DNA of 64,000 nucleotides from Cercozoa sp. M6MM (lineage: Eukaryota; Endomyxa: Ascetosporea), in assembly GCA_040357565.1 (NCBI GenBank), contig JBDODJ010000029.1; one strand, given 5' to 3'. A program made the translations under genes and the position numbers. Under the pieces are notes generated by a model. The model was not told the origin of the DNA, did not search any database, and saw only the letters and a list, made by a program, of their open reading frames with translations. Positions 11,262 to 22,825 of the stretch are shown piece after piece. How positions within the stretch are numbered: position 1 is the first letter of the stretch; every line of letters starts with the position of its first letter.

Positions 11262-14200
11262 ACAGGTGACGCTGTACGACTCGCTGCAGCTGGCGCACAA
11301 GTGCATCCTAAACTCATTCTACGGTAGTGCTTACCCCCACCCCTTCGACCCCCTCTTACCCCTCCCCGCCCTGCCCAGGCTACATGATGCGACGCGGCGC
11401 GCGGTGGTTCTCGATGCCGGCCGCTGCAATCACAACGTACACGGGTACCCTGATCGTGTGTCCATTTGTACCCCGATGTGCATTGTTTGTACGCGTTGAT
11501 TTAAAGGTGCCGAAATCATTAAGGACGCGCGTATTCTGTGCGAGCAATTGGTACGCTGGTGCTGTGTGTTTTGCAGTCTTTAGCCTCCTTTACCCTCTCC
11601 CGGTGTAGGGCCGACCGTTGGAACTGGATACGGACGGTATCTGGTACACTCTTTTAACCTGGGGNNNNNNNNNNNNNNNNNNNNNNNNNNNNNNNNNNNN
11701 NNNNNNNNNNNNNNNNNNNNNNNNNNNNNNNNNNNNNNNNNNNNNNNNNNNNNNNNNNNNNNNNCCCCCCCCCCCCCCCCCCCCCGTCTATCTTGTGTTG
11801 TGTGCTTGCAGGGTGGCGTTGCCGAGTCACTTTCCGGAGGACTTTGTGTTCACGCTGACCAATGGTACTCTTGCCTCCCTTGCACCACCCAATCCCTGCC
11901 TTCTCTGTCTTATGTGTGCTTCCGGTAGGCAAGAAACTGAAGATCTCGTACCCGTGTTCGATGTTGAACGTACGAACGCATCGCAGGTACCCCTCTCGCG
12001 TCTGAGTTACCCCCCCCCCCCCCCTCTCTCTAGTGTTCTTGTGTAGGTTCAGCAACCTGCAGCACCAGGAGTGGGACCCTGTGGCCAAGCGATACCGTCG
12101 GTACTCCCGCCTGTCTTTTCTCTACCTGTGCTGTACCATCGAAAGTATGCTTGTACAATTAGGGAAACACTGTGCACGATCTACTTTGAAGTCGACGGTC
12201 CCTACCGATGCATGCTTGTACACTGTCACTTGAGTACATGTGCACGCTTATCAGTGATGTCTCTGTGGTGTCTGTCTGTGACACAGCTACCGGCCTCGCC
12301 TGAGGAAGGCAAGACGCTCAAAAAGGTACCTTCTCATGTGACCACACAGCCTGTGGCCACACTGCATAGATGTGAACATTGTGATGAAATGTCATCGAAC
12401 AGCGATACGTCGTGTACAACCGCGATGGCTCTCTCGCCGAACTCAAGGGTATCTACGAGTATGCCTCTCACTGCAGAAAGGCCACGCTGGTGTTGAGTGC
12501 AGGCTTTGAGTTGAAGCGACGTGGCGAGTTGCAGATCATCAAGCTCTTCCAGCAGGAGGTCTTCCCAGTTTTCATGCACGGCTCGACGCTGCTGCAGTGC
12601 TACGAGAGCGTCGCCAAGATCGCCGACCGCTGGCTCGACATTCTCGTGCGTTTGCTTTCTCACTTTCCTGGTGTGTTTTTGCCGTAACATTTTGACGCTG
12701 TGTTGCACGCAGATCAAGCGCGGTTCTGGTTTGTCTAAGGAGCAGTTGTTCGAACTCATCGCCGAGAAGAAAAACATGAGTGGCAAACTGGCCGACTACG
12801 CGGTACGTCTGCCCTAGTCAGGTCCCTTAGTCTCGGTAGCATGACTATGTGCAGGGCCAACGCAGTACGGCCATCACATGCGCACGACGGCTGGGCGAGT
12901 GTCTCGGCGCTGAGATGGTACTCTTTATCTAGAGGGAGTCACCTTGCATTGTTCCGATCACCCTACGGGTTCTACCCTGTGCAGATCGCGGACACGAGTC
13001 GGCTGCAGTGTCACTTTATCGTGGCCGCCAAACCGCATGGTCTGCAGGTCAGCGAGCGTGTCGTCCCACTGCAGATCTTTGACTGTACATTGGCGCTTTG
13101 TTGCATCTGCATACAGATAAGGACCTTGTGTGTCTGTGTCTGTGTATGTGTCTGTGTCTGTGTATGTGTGTGTGTGTGTGTGTGTGTGAAGGTGAACCCA
13201 AGAAGCGGCGTCATTTCTTGCGCAAGTGGCTCCAGGACCCGGGCGCAGCTGACGATGTACAGTTCTTTCAATCGGTCATGTTAGCACATGCAATGCGCAC
13301 GTGTTTTCTTCTCTCAGGCACTATCACCGCACGCCATTCTGGACTGGGATTACTACCTGCGTCGTCTCGGTATGCTGTGTTGACCATGACCAATATGTTG
13401 GTGGTGACTTGGCTGCTTGCCTTAGGTGCCTGCATTCAAAAGGTCATTGTTATCCCGGCCGCCATGCAGAAGGTACAGTTTGCACACGTTCCATACTATA
13501 GCTCTACACTGTGGCTCGAGCGATTTTCAGGTGAGCAACCCGGTGCCGCGCGTCGAGTACCCGGCCTGGCTCGCCAAGCGACTGCGGTAACCTGTTTGCA
13601 GGTGTATGCTCGTGTCTGAGAAGTACGTCATGTGCGTGTGTGTGTGAGTACAGAGAGGCAGACGCAAAGTTTAAGCAGCAAACGCTGGGTGATCGCTTTG
13701 GCTTCAAGCGCATGAACAAGGTAGTTTTGACTTGTGGCCGCGTTGTTGGTTTTGTTTTTCTTTTTCCTTTGTATTTGATTTGTAAAGACTGACTCGAACA
13801 AGAAACGTTTTCTCGAGATCGAGGACATTGGCCGTGCCAAACGCGTGTCCAGCAGTGATACGGACAGTGTTAAAGCCGAAAAGAAGGTGCGTTTGATGGT
13901 TGTTCGGATTTTGCGCGCCACCGGCGTGACTTGTGTTTTTAGGAACTGGAACCGGTGAAACCGAAGAACGTGGCGTTCCCGCCATCGAATGAGGTGCATC
14001 CACTTTCCCTCTCTCGTTGAGTGCTGTGGGCTGCATTTTGAGCATTCTCAGTTTGTTGTGTTGTGCTCAGGATCATCTGAAGCAGTTGCGCGCACTGTGG
14101 GCGTTCCAGCGTGCACAGCGACGCTCACGTGTCTCGGTCGCTTCGTGCGTTTCCCTCTCTGTCTTGCGCGCGTTTCTCCGCGATTGTGCTTTTCACATTT

Positions 14201-14449
14201 GTGCGTTTCTCGTCTGCAGGAGTGACGACGTTTTCGCAGGTGCTGCCTCCGGCGCCGCAGGACACAAGAAACGCGCTCGCGCGGATGGCAGCAACGGTGG
14301 CGTTTCGCTCTTCTCGTCCGACTGGACGGTGCTCGGCATCGTGCCCGAGCATCCGCGCGGACGTGAGAGTGGCGACTTTCTTTTCTTTGTCACGCTGGGC
14401 AACCACCCGTAACTCTTGATTCCTGGGGGCCCGGGTATCTGTCGAGGGC

Positions 14450-14512
<63 letters not shown>

Positions 14513-15741
14513 TGTGTGTTGGGTGCAGTCGGATGCACCGGGTGCGCGTGCGCGTGCAGCGTCAGTTCTACGTCAACACGGACGGCCAGCTGCCCGAACT
14601 CGCTGTACCTACTTGTGTCATCTGTGTTTAGCAGCCCTCCTGTGACATCCTTGGTGTACATGGTGTACAGGAGAGCGGCGAATTGGTGCGACACAAGGTC
14701 ATACTTCCGCGCGGACGGCCGCAGCTCCACCTGCTGCGTTTCGACATGCCGGAGCAGGAGTTCCAGGCGGCCAAGGAACACTTGGCGGCACTGACACACA
14801 ACCCGCACGTGGTGCGCTGTCTCTTCCTATCTCTGCCTGTACCTGTCTCGGAGTGTACATGTACCTGTGCGTGTATCTGCGTCTGCAGGAAGGTCTGTAT
14901 GAGACGCGTGTGCCGCTCGATTTGCAGCTGTTGCTGCGCGTGGGTGCCAAGGTGCGCGTCGCACGCGATGTACTGCCTCCTTGCCTGCCTGTCTTGTCAC
15001 ATCTCTGCTGCACTCAGTTCTCATATGTGCGATGACAGGTCACACCATCCCAGCGACACAGACGGCACGGTTTCTTGCTGGACGAACTGACACGTGCCGG
15101 CACTGGAGGTACCCTGTCCTGCTGATATGCTGATATCAGAGAGGGCACTACGGGTGGCGTAGACACGGTGACACGTCGCTTGCTGACGACGGCGCAGTCT
15201 ATCCTGGTGTGGCACACGCGTGTCACGCCGCTGATCTCGCTGACAACGGTGGCAGCAGTCAGGACCGACACTGACACCGACGGTGGTGCCGCTGATACTG
15301 CCGGTGACACTGCGATTGGTGAGAAACGCGAGCTGCACGTGCATGTGGTGGTGACGGCCGAGCAGCGCGCCGTGTTTCGCAAGAGCTGGCTGCAGGAGGA
15401 ACTCGAATCGGCGCGCTCGATGCGAACGCGGCAGTTCGACGCGCTGCTTGCGGTAGGAGCTCTGCTTCCGCTTTCCCCCCCCCCCCCCCACACGCACACA
15501 GATTTCTGCTTGTGGTCTACAGGAGTCGGAGCAGATGCAGGACGATCCGCTGGACGAGCAGTTCGTGTCGTATGTCTTCTGCCTTGTTCGCTTGTGTTCA
15601 CTGCCCCTGGTGGGAGAGTGTGCCGTGTGTGTGTTTATGTGTGTCTGTGTTTATGTGTCTGTGTGTGTTTGTGTGCTTAGTGACTTGCGGAAGGTGCGCG
15701 CTGTGCTCGGCACTTTCGCTGTCGCCAATGTCAACGTAGCT

Positions 15742-15790
<49 letters not shown>

Positions 15791-15800
15791 NNNNNNNNNN

Positions 15801-15850
<50 letters not shown>

Positions 15851-18800
15851 GCACGCACGCACACACACACCTGCTAACCTTCTACCCCACCCCCACCCTC
15901 TAACCCTCTGGACAGGTAACACGTGCGGCTACGCAAGAGGAACGCACGGCGCACGTCGATGCAGCGTTGGCGGCGCTGGAGGTCGAGCTCGGTCTGAGCG
16001 AGGTCCAGTCGAGTGCTTCCCTGGTACCCTCTGTGCACCTTGCTTCCCTTGCCTACCACACTGGCTGTACAGGTGGCTACTGCGAGTCGGCCAACCTTCT
16101 TGCTGCTGTTTGGTGATGGTACCGAGTGCACGTGCTACTGAGTGAGTGAGTGGCTTACTGAGTGCATGTGCGACTGACTAACTGACTGATTAAGTGGGGT
16201 GAATACAGACACGTGCGTGTCGGCGCAGTGGCGGCAGCGCTGGCCGGTGCTGTTGCTGCCGCCGTCGCTGACGTCGTTGCTGCAGCTGCGTCTGCCCGAG
16301 GGCGCCTCGCTGGACCTGTGTCCCGACACTCGTACTGCCTGTGTTGACCCCCCACCCTAGGTTGCTACTGGTACATGTACCTGTAGAGGAGGACGTGCTG
16401 GGCGATGCCTCCGTGCGCGCAGCAGTACTGCACCTTTCTTTTCCCTTTCCTTCTCTCTTTACCCCCCTCCGCCCACACCCCCCCCCGCGTAGACCAAGAG
16501 GATGGCGCACGTGCTGTGCTCGTTGTTGAGTGTGGGTCGTCTAGACGACGATCTGTACCGTGCTGGTAACTATGTTTTGTCTGTCTTTCTGTCTGTCTGT
16601 CTACCTGGCTACCTAGCTACCTGTTCGTGTGTGTGTGTGTGAGAGAGAGAGAGTGTGTGTGTGTGTGTGTGTGTGTGAGTAGCTGAGGCAGCCGACAAGG
16701 CGGCGTTGCCGATCGGTCTGATGCCGCTGGGTTCCGAGGTAGCGACACTCCCCGACCTCTGTACTCCCTTACCCCCCCTCTCCCGCGCAGCGACAGGCGC
16801 GTGTGTGCGCCGACCTGGCATTGGCGAGGCAGCTGCAGTCGCAGCGTCACCTGCTCTGGTACGTACTGGGTGCGAACCCACTGAGTGACCACCTGTCACG
16901 TGACCCACTAACTGAGTGACCGTGAGTGCCCACGTGGACAGGTCGTGCGCAACGTCGCAGGCGGACTTCTGGCAGGTGGGCGACCCGTGGATGACGGGCC
17001 AGGGCGCCGGCGGCCGCATGGACCTCGGCGGCACCGACTCGCCCAGCGACTGGGTCACCGACGTGGCTACACTGTCCACGGTACAGATGGACCGCTTGCT
17101 GGACATGCACAGTACACACATACACTTTGTTCTTGCCAGGGCGGCGCTCTTGTGGACGTGACGCGACTCGCGCAGTGTGAACGCATGCAGCAGTCGCAGG
17201 GTAATTTACCCCCCCCCCCCCCCTCAACATACACATACACGCCCAATGCATTTGTGTCTGTGTGCGGCAGGTGCGACAAAGCAGCACATTGACGAGGAGA
17301 TGGAGGACGTATCTCTTCTCTCTATTCCTTACCCCCCCCCCCCCATTGGGATGCTATGTATACAGGGCAAGCATGCCAAGGTCGTGCTGCACAGTGGCTC
17401 TGTTGTCTCTCACAGGTACAGTGCGTCACGTTCTTACCCCCTGTCCTACCCCAACCCTCCTTCGAGTGCAGCGGGTGCTACCGCCGCGTGTGCGCCGAGA
17501 TCGCCGTGCGCGACCTGGCCGTCAACTGCGTGCTGCTGGCGGATGTGCTGGACAGTGTCGATACCGACGACGGTATGCCTTCCGCGCGGAGGCATGCTCA
17601 AGAACAACTACGTTTGTGTGTTGTGCAGACACTGAGGCAGCGGACACGGCCACATTGAACATGCACAGCATGCACGTGAATGCCAAGTACCCTCTACTAT
17701 CCACCCGACTCTTTTTGACTGACTAACTGAGTGGTGTCAACAGGGAGGAAACCGTCTCAGGTCGCGCCTTGCGCAAGCAGACGCAAAAGTGGCAACAGGA
17801 GCAGCGAAAGCGAGGTAGTCATGACTTACCCCCCCCCCCCCCCCTGCTACCCATTGCGTGTGACCAGGAGCGTCGCTGGAGGCGCTGCTGCCGAGCGAGA
17901 ACGCCGCGGCGGCGCTGCCGTCATTCGCGGCACTGCGACTCGTGCTGCGTCGCTGGATGTGCGCTTTCTCCCCGTCCGTGTGTCCCGTCCATCTGTTCCG
18001 TCCATGTGTTCGTGTCCATTTGTGTAGGAAGAGACACATCTCGTCCGAATGTCCGTTCTCGTTGCGACTGGTAACTCACGCACACGTATGTGTATGTGTG
18101 TATGTATGTATGCTTGTGTGTGTATGCTTGTGTTTATGTGTGTATATGTATGCTTGTGTGTATGTATGCTTGTGTGTATGCTTGTGTGTGTAGTTGCGGG
18201 AGTTCGCGCAGTGGCTACAAGGCGGCGCCGACGGCTGCTCGTGGCTGCAGGAACCGCAGCTGCGCGTCGTCGTCGAGCGACTGCAGAAGCGGTGTCTCTA
18301 CCTGCTGGTCACGCAGGTACACTCACTCTGGGCACACACTCTGCCTTTACCCCCCCCCCCCCTCAGTTGAAAAAACTCGGTGTGCGTGTGATCAATGCGA
18401 CGTCGACGCATCTGTTGGTGGCCACGTCGCGCACTTCCGTAGCTTCCCCGTATCCCCCCCCCACCCCCCTCCCCCCCCCCCCCCCCGTGTAGTTGGAGGC
18501 GGCACAGCGCAACGTTGCGTTTTGTCTGAACGCGTTGCGGCAGCACGAGTGCTTCGCATGGCTCACGTTGGAGCCGCGGTAACTGTTTACCCTCCCCCGT
18601 AGTCCATGATATACCTGGAATGTACAGACGGTGGTACACGTCGCTGGTGTACCTGGACTCGAGCAACTTTGGCGGTCTCTGCGTGTCTGACACTGATGGC
18701 GAAGGCACTCAGGAGACGGTGCTGCAGGGCACGTGGTCACTGTGTGATCACTTTGATGCACCGTCCTGTCGACAGCAGTTCTTGCGCTGTCTCGATGTGT

Positions 18801-20295
18801 TCCTGCGCGATCCCTGCGATTTCCTGGAGTAGGCCTACCCCCGCTGTTACTTTCTGAGTATCTCATGTGCCATTGTAGCAAGCTGGAAGCAGGCGACGAG
18901 GAGGCCATTGCGTCTGTGCCCAGTACATTTACCTACTGGGGAAGGTAGATAGTCGGGGGGATGAGAGGGAGTGGATGGTAGGGTGTACTGACCTGGTCAT
19001 GTGTAGACCTGGCACTGTCGCTGCAGCAGCGCGCGCAGCACGCCGACGTGCTGCGACTGACGGAGCGCGACCGCGGCGCGGCGCTGAGCGAATTCCTGGG
19101 CGCCGTCTTCTGGCCGCAGTGGGCGCGCCGACTCACGCGCGTCGTCGATCTGCTGCAGCAGCGTGCCGAGGGTATCCTTGACCCTCCCCACCCCTCACCC
19201 CTCACCTTTACCACACACACGCACATGCGCGCACACATATATATATATATATACACCGTTAGACGACGAGAAGGACGATCTGCGCCGTCTGGTGGTGCTG
19301 CTGTGTCAGGTCATGTCGCTTGACACGGCGCTGCTGGATGCGTGCTCGTCTGACAGTGGTATATGCGCGTCCTTTACCTGCTTTCCCCCTACGCCTTACC
19401 CCTCCCCCCCCCCCGTGGCAGAGCAAGAGGCAGGTGTCGAGGAGGCGAACACGGCGGCAGAGAGCGTCGATGTCGTGACGCAGCTAAAGGCATCGCTGCT
19501 GCGACTCATCGGACTCCGCATACACCAGGTTTACGCATATCGAATTGGAAGGAGGGGCACCTTCATACATACTTGTGTTTGCATGTATGTGAGTAGGCAG
19601 CGGCACGGTTCGTGTACCCGCCGGCGGCACTCAAGCTGCGTCATGTGCCGTGTCGTACGGTACCCTGTGCTGTACCCGCCCCCTCCCGCTGGTATACCTC
19701 CATGTTCCTTCGCCTGCACAGTGTGAGACAGTGGTGGACCTGGCGCTGCTGCCGTCGAGTGCAAGCGACGCCGCCGCCGAGAGCGAGCACGGGTCGAGTG
19801 GACCCGTGTGTCAGGTGTGCCACTCGGCGCTGGACACGGAGCTCGTCGAGGATCGCCTGCTGCAGCTGCTGCGCGCCCTGATGGCGGTACACCCTATTGC
19901 TGTGTATCTGTGTGTCTGTGTGTCTGTGTGTCTGTGTGTGTGTCTGTGTGTGTGTCTGTGTGTCTGTGTGTGTCTGTGATCTCTCTGTCCGTCGCGAGCA
20001 GTGCTCGCAGCAGACCGAGGCGCGCTGCAGCAAGACGAACCGCGCGCAGCTGCGCGAACTGTCCCCAGCCTCCGAGTCGGCGGCGCCATGGACGCTGCTG
20101 CCATCGCGCGACGCCATCGACTACGCGTAGCACGATTTACACCTGCAGGCCTCGCGTTCGTGTGTGCCTGTGCAAGTGTATACTTTACATGTGCCTGTGC
20201 TCGTACTGCGCAGCCTGACCTCGATGCGCAAGGTGGCCGACTCGTGGCAGCTCACGTGGCTACGCAACGCGCTCGAGCAAGTGCACTCGGCCTGA
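5775..20295 (+). CDS. POLE: DNA polymerase epsilon catalytic subunit
   Basis: This is the leading-strand replicative polymerase (family B), with 3'-5' proofreading, acting in the nucleus. The whole gene is present, from the ATG at 5775 ([16 protein letters not shown]) to the TGA at 20293-20295 (end [12 protein letters not shown]). It is cut into more than 55 exons by introns mostly under 110 nt. Order of parts: N-terminal region (to about 7500), exonuclease motifs (7579-9010), polymerase palm and fingers (about 9860-12800), then the long inactive C-terminal polymerase half, ending in a Cys-rich zinc region. The catalytic residues in Exo I-III and in Pol motifs A and C are intact, so the enzyme should be active. 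Exon 3's donor is uncertain (a GT after CTT near 6289, or a GC donor). Gaps at 9412-9511, 11665-11764 and 15791-15800 lie in introns. Two coding exons contain the palindrome TCCGCGCGGA. Confidence 0.95.
7579..9010 (+). other. POLE: POLE proofreading exonuclease segment (Exo I-III)
   Basis: Exo I is [16 protein letters not shown] (exon 7579-7677), with the metal-binding Asp and Glu at 7639-7647. Exo II is [12 protein letters not shown] in the exon starting 8177. Exo III is [12 protein letters not shown] in the exon starting 8808, followed by [13 protein letters not shown] after an unusual intron of poly-C and poly-G. All four carboxylates of the DEDD family are present. This segment is spread over about ten exons with introns of the TTAC/poly-C, GT-repeat and TGACTGAG types. 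Confidence 0.92.
8863..8911 (+). repeat. Poly-C / poly-G / poly-C intron in the Exo III region
   Basis: One POLE intron consists almost only of a C run, the centre CGCG, a long G run, GTGGGCCCGTG, and a second C run. It is self-complementary and could fold into a hairpin or a G-quadruplex. The flanking exons (ending DALAT, resuming YHLYMKY) match the family without loss, so the tract is intronic. Confidence 0.85.
9412..9511. other. Assembly gap, 100 N
   Basis: The gap lies inside a POLE intron beside a poly-C tract. The exons on both sides (ending ENETYIGGH, resuming VECMESGVF) are continuous with the family, so no coding sequence is likely lost. Confidence 0.95.
11048..11057. repeat. Palindrome TCCGCGCGGA (first of eight copies)
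   Basis: Exact copies of this 10-bp palindrome occur at 11048-11057, 14352-14361, 14706-14715, 17581-17590, 20693-20702, 23942-23951, 31003-31012 and 40510-40519. They lie in introns, coding exons and spacers alike. Two have extended imperfect dyad symmetry (17581 and 31003). Confidence 0.9.
11665..11764. other. Assembly gap, 100 N
   Basis: The gap lies in the POLE intron after motif C and is followed by a 21-base poly-C tract. The intron appears to end near 11811, before the exon that reads [12 protein letters not shown]. Confidence 0.95.
14453..14517 (+). repeat. GT microsatellite in a POLE intron
   Basis: An almost pure GT tract of about 60 bp lies between exons encoding [13 protein letters not shown] and [14 protein letters not shown]. 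It is the longest of several GT tracts in this gene; others are near 6782, 7048, 13130, 15625, 16629, 18090 and 19905. Confidence 0.9.
15746..15848 (+). repeat. CT microsatellite with a 10-N gap, POLE intron
   Basis: A (CT)n tract is interrupted by ten N at 15791-15800. The poly-Ser/Leu and poly-Arg/Glu open frames here are artefacts of the repeat. Confidence 0.9.
19590..20295 (+). other. POLE: POLE C-terminal cysteine-rich (zinc) region
   Basis: The last exons read [11 protein letters not shown], then a Ser/Ala/Glu-rich linker, [20 protein letters not shown] and, after a GT-rich intron, CSQQTEARC, and finish with [20 protein letters not shown]. The CxxC pairs and the Trp/Leu-rich end correspond to the subunit-binding C-terminus of the family. 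The exact exon carrying the last cysteines (about 20000-20110) is uncertain because two frames are open there. Confidence 0.75.
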
Positions 20296-20755
20296 GTTTG
20301 ACGTTTCACATTGGCATCGGCGATGGACATATTAGATTTCTTTTCGGTACTAGGTGCGCATGCATACCCACTCGCACCCCGAGCAGAGTCACTATCTATG
20401 CTTGACGAGCCCGGCCTAGATGTTACCGCGGCCCTCTCAGCGCAGATAGGGATTGGCTGTCCTTTGTTAGCTCCCTTAGTTGGGTGTCGATCTCGGTTCT
20501 GCCTTTGTCGTTGAGATGTAGAATGGTTCTCTTGTTGTCTACCAGTAGATCTATCTGTGTCCTCGTTCCTTTGCGTGTTTGATGCATAGGCATGTTGCTA
20601 CTCTTTCTGTAACGTAAATCAGGCAGGATACCAGCGAACACACTTCAGAACCTCCCACCTCCCTTGCGTTTTTTTTAAGTTTTAGGTGTGCTTCCGCGCG
20701 GATACAGTGTTCATGCTGCGAAATAGATCGATCGGACACACTAGCTGACGTCAGC

Positions 20756-20839
20756 TTATTCGGCATCCGGTGTGGTCTGACGGATTCTAATCACGCCGAA
20801 ACATAGTCAGTTGGTTTATTCGGCATCCGGTGTGGTCTG
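20756..20839 (+). repeat. 24-bp direct repeat, two copies, 60-bp period
   Basis: The tract TTATTCGGCATCCGG...TGGTCTG occurs exactly at 20756-20779 and at 20816-20839. The 36 bp between the copies are unrelated to the repeat. It lies about 460 bp after the POLE stop codon. Confidence 0.9.
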
Positions 20840-21184
20840 GGCGGCGGCGGGATCGGCAGTCTGCTTGGACACTGCCGGTGGTTGCTGGTGCGCGAACTCC
20901 TCGTACACACTTCCGACACGACGCACGCCGTCACCCTGCGAAGCATCATCGGGTTCTTACTACAGGATAGGTTGGGGAAGCAAATCAGATGCGGAAGGGC
21001 TACAAGCGTGGCAAAGGCGGCCTGGCGTTCTCCACGCAGCGCTGCCGACGTAAGTCGCGGCTACAGTGGGAGGCAATATAGGCTTTCACATACCACGCGG
21101 TGTGTACACAATACCTGCAGCCACGCGTTAATCGAGAGAAGGCATGAGTTCCTGCACCAGATAAAGGACAGATAAGAGTGCAAC

Positions 21185-21186
<2 letters not shown>

Positions 21187-21234
<48 letters not shown>
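21187..21234 (+). repeat. GA microsatellite
   Basis: A nearly pure GA tract lies in the spacer between POLE and RPS8. It creates the poly-Arg/Glu and poly-Ser/Leu frames seen there. Confidence 0.9.
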
Positions 21235-21238
<4 letters not shown>

Positions 21239-22163
21239 GAACCACTCGAGAAGGAATTGCTGCCATGGACCGGTCTCGCCGTGCTGCACGAGCGCGTCTG
21301 GTAGACCAGGCACACCGGGTAAAGGAAGGCAGTCCTTCCAGACACAAAAGGCACGAATAATGCGGTACCTTCCTGACGGAATTGCGAAATGATCGAATGT
21401 CGCGGCAGCGGCTTTGCCAGACGGCCGTGCACGATATCGCCCTACATGTTTTTGTGGCAAAAGACCTTACCACACGCCCCACTCCATGCAGTGCAGGTAT
21501 GTACGATCTGAGTGGCGTATCTACGCAGCAATCGCTCCTGCACGTGCACCTCCGACTCAAAACTGTTGTGCCACGGCAATCACTGTGGCTTTCAACAAAC
21601 GAAAAGTCAGAACGCTCGCACCCATAGAAAGCCGACAGGCCGACAGCAGCGCCGACCAAGAACGTCCTCGTTCCCGATCCAAACCGTGCCAAGAAAGACA
21701 TCATGAGGCTCACGCACTCGGTGCACACTGTTGCGTACAATAAGCCTGCTAAGCGCTGCAGAAAGAGAGGTGGCTACAATTGTGGTGTCTGGATGCCAGA
21801 TGCACTGCTGTTGGCAAGCAGTTTTCACCTCAGATCTGCCACCAGCACGGTAGTACTTGCAGCAAGTAGCTGTTGCGTATCGATACAAAACTCGGTCAAA
21901 CGGGCAGCGTCTTCACTAAAAAAACTAGCTTAGTTTCGTCCAAGGGTGCACGTTTGAAGTTGTCGTTGCCGCTGTGATACCATAAAGGGAGTAACTGCGA
22001 GCACTATTTTTGAGAGATTTAGGAATTTCGTTTTTGCTACGGTACAACACGACAGGGCGCCCGACGAGAGTTACTCATCGGCGAGAGCGAGAAGCGACCA
22101 GTCGCGAGGAGAGGCAACGTTACCCGGAGGAAGAGACCCAAGCCGAGAGAAAGCGACGGTGGC

Positions 22164-22825
22164 TTAGTGCTTGGCGAGCTTGCGCAGGTAGAACTGCAGC
22201 TCGGCACCCTCGAGGATGTAGCCGTCGGCGCGGCCGCACTGGCCCGGGCGCGACGAGATGGCGGCGTACAGACGGCCGAGCTGCAGCTGCTTGAGCAGCT
22301 CCGAGTCCAGCGCGCGCGCGGCCTGACGCTTGGCGAGCTTGGCCAGCACGGCCTTGCTCTTGCCGGCGACATCAGCGGCCACAACGCCCTCCTCAGTGAT
22401 CTGGACGCCGTAGTACTTCTCGTAGTGCTGCTTGAACGGAGCCGAGTCGATCTGCACGATCGTGTTCTTCGTGAGCGTGTTGGTGCGCATCAGCTCGTTC
22501 GACGTCGGGTTGTACACCACCGACACAATACGCGTCTTGCGCGTCACGTTCTCCGACGCGAAGGCGTAGTTGCCCGTGTTGAGGCGCTGGGCACGCATCT
22601 GTCAGGCACACGCAAGCATGACACGGACACACAAGTCTACGCATGGCAGAGGTCGGGGGATACCTTGGTGTTGCCACCGCGCACACGCACAGCCGACACA
22701 CGCTTCTCGCCGAGCTTCGTGTTAGCGGCCGGGCGGGCCTTCTCGTAGGCACGCTTCTTCTGGTGGATGTTGCGGCGGCCGCCCGTCTTGCGGCGCTTGT
22801 GGCGCGAGTCGCGGGACAGGCCCAT
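22164..22825 (-). CDS. RPS8: 40S ribosomal protein S8 (eS8)
   Basis: This is a structural protein of the cytosolic small ribosomal subunit. Two exons (22825-22664 and 22598-22164) flank a 65-nt intron. The start is [19 protein letters not shown], which matches the invariant eS8 N-terminus, followed by [20 protein letters not shown] before the intron. Exon 2 carries [39 protein letters not shown], and the C-terminal signature [20 protein letters not shown], ending FYLRKLAKH. Length is about 198 residues, close to the family norm; the long Lys-rich insertion of animal eS8 is replaced by a short [17 protein letters not shown] segment. The start is fixed by the universal MG(I/L)SRD. It is divergent from the RidA gene, 469 bp away. 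Confidence 0.96.

Larger units (their letters stand above)
9860..12805 (+). other. POLE: POLE polymerase segment (motifs A, B, C)
   Basis: Motif A is [20 protein letters not shown], with the catalytic Asp at 10005-10007. The insertion that follows has [14 protein letters not shown] (about 10136-10180) and, later, CQREN (near 10808); these are the cysteines that bind the iron-sulfur cluster of the epsilon catalytic core in known enzymes. Motif B is KCILNSFYG followed in the next exon by [12 protein letters not shown]. Motif C is LELDTDGIW, with the two catalytic Asp codons at 11627-11635. [16 protein letters not shown] and [15 protein letters not shown] follow. One gap (11665-11764) falls in the intron just after motif C. 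Confidence 0.92.
20296..22163. other. 1.9-kb spacer between POLE and RPS8
   Basis: I find no convincing gene here. It holds a 24-bp direct repeat with a 60-bp period (20756-20779 and 20816-20839), one TCCGCGCGGA palindrome (20693-20702) and a GA microsatellite (21187-21234). Open frames on both strands between 21380 and 21930 have weak coding character. One plus-strand frame after an AG at about 21628 reads TKNVLVPDPNRAKKDIMRL, which could be a fragment of a small basic protein, but I could not connect it to a start or to a family. Confidence 0.4.

Noticed and set aside
21000-21933. Several overlapping open frames on both strands
   Set aside because: They conflict with each other, are split by a GA repeat and match no family; one segment (TKNVLVPDPNRAKKD) is mentioned as a weak possibility only.
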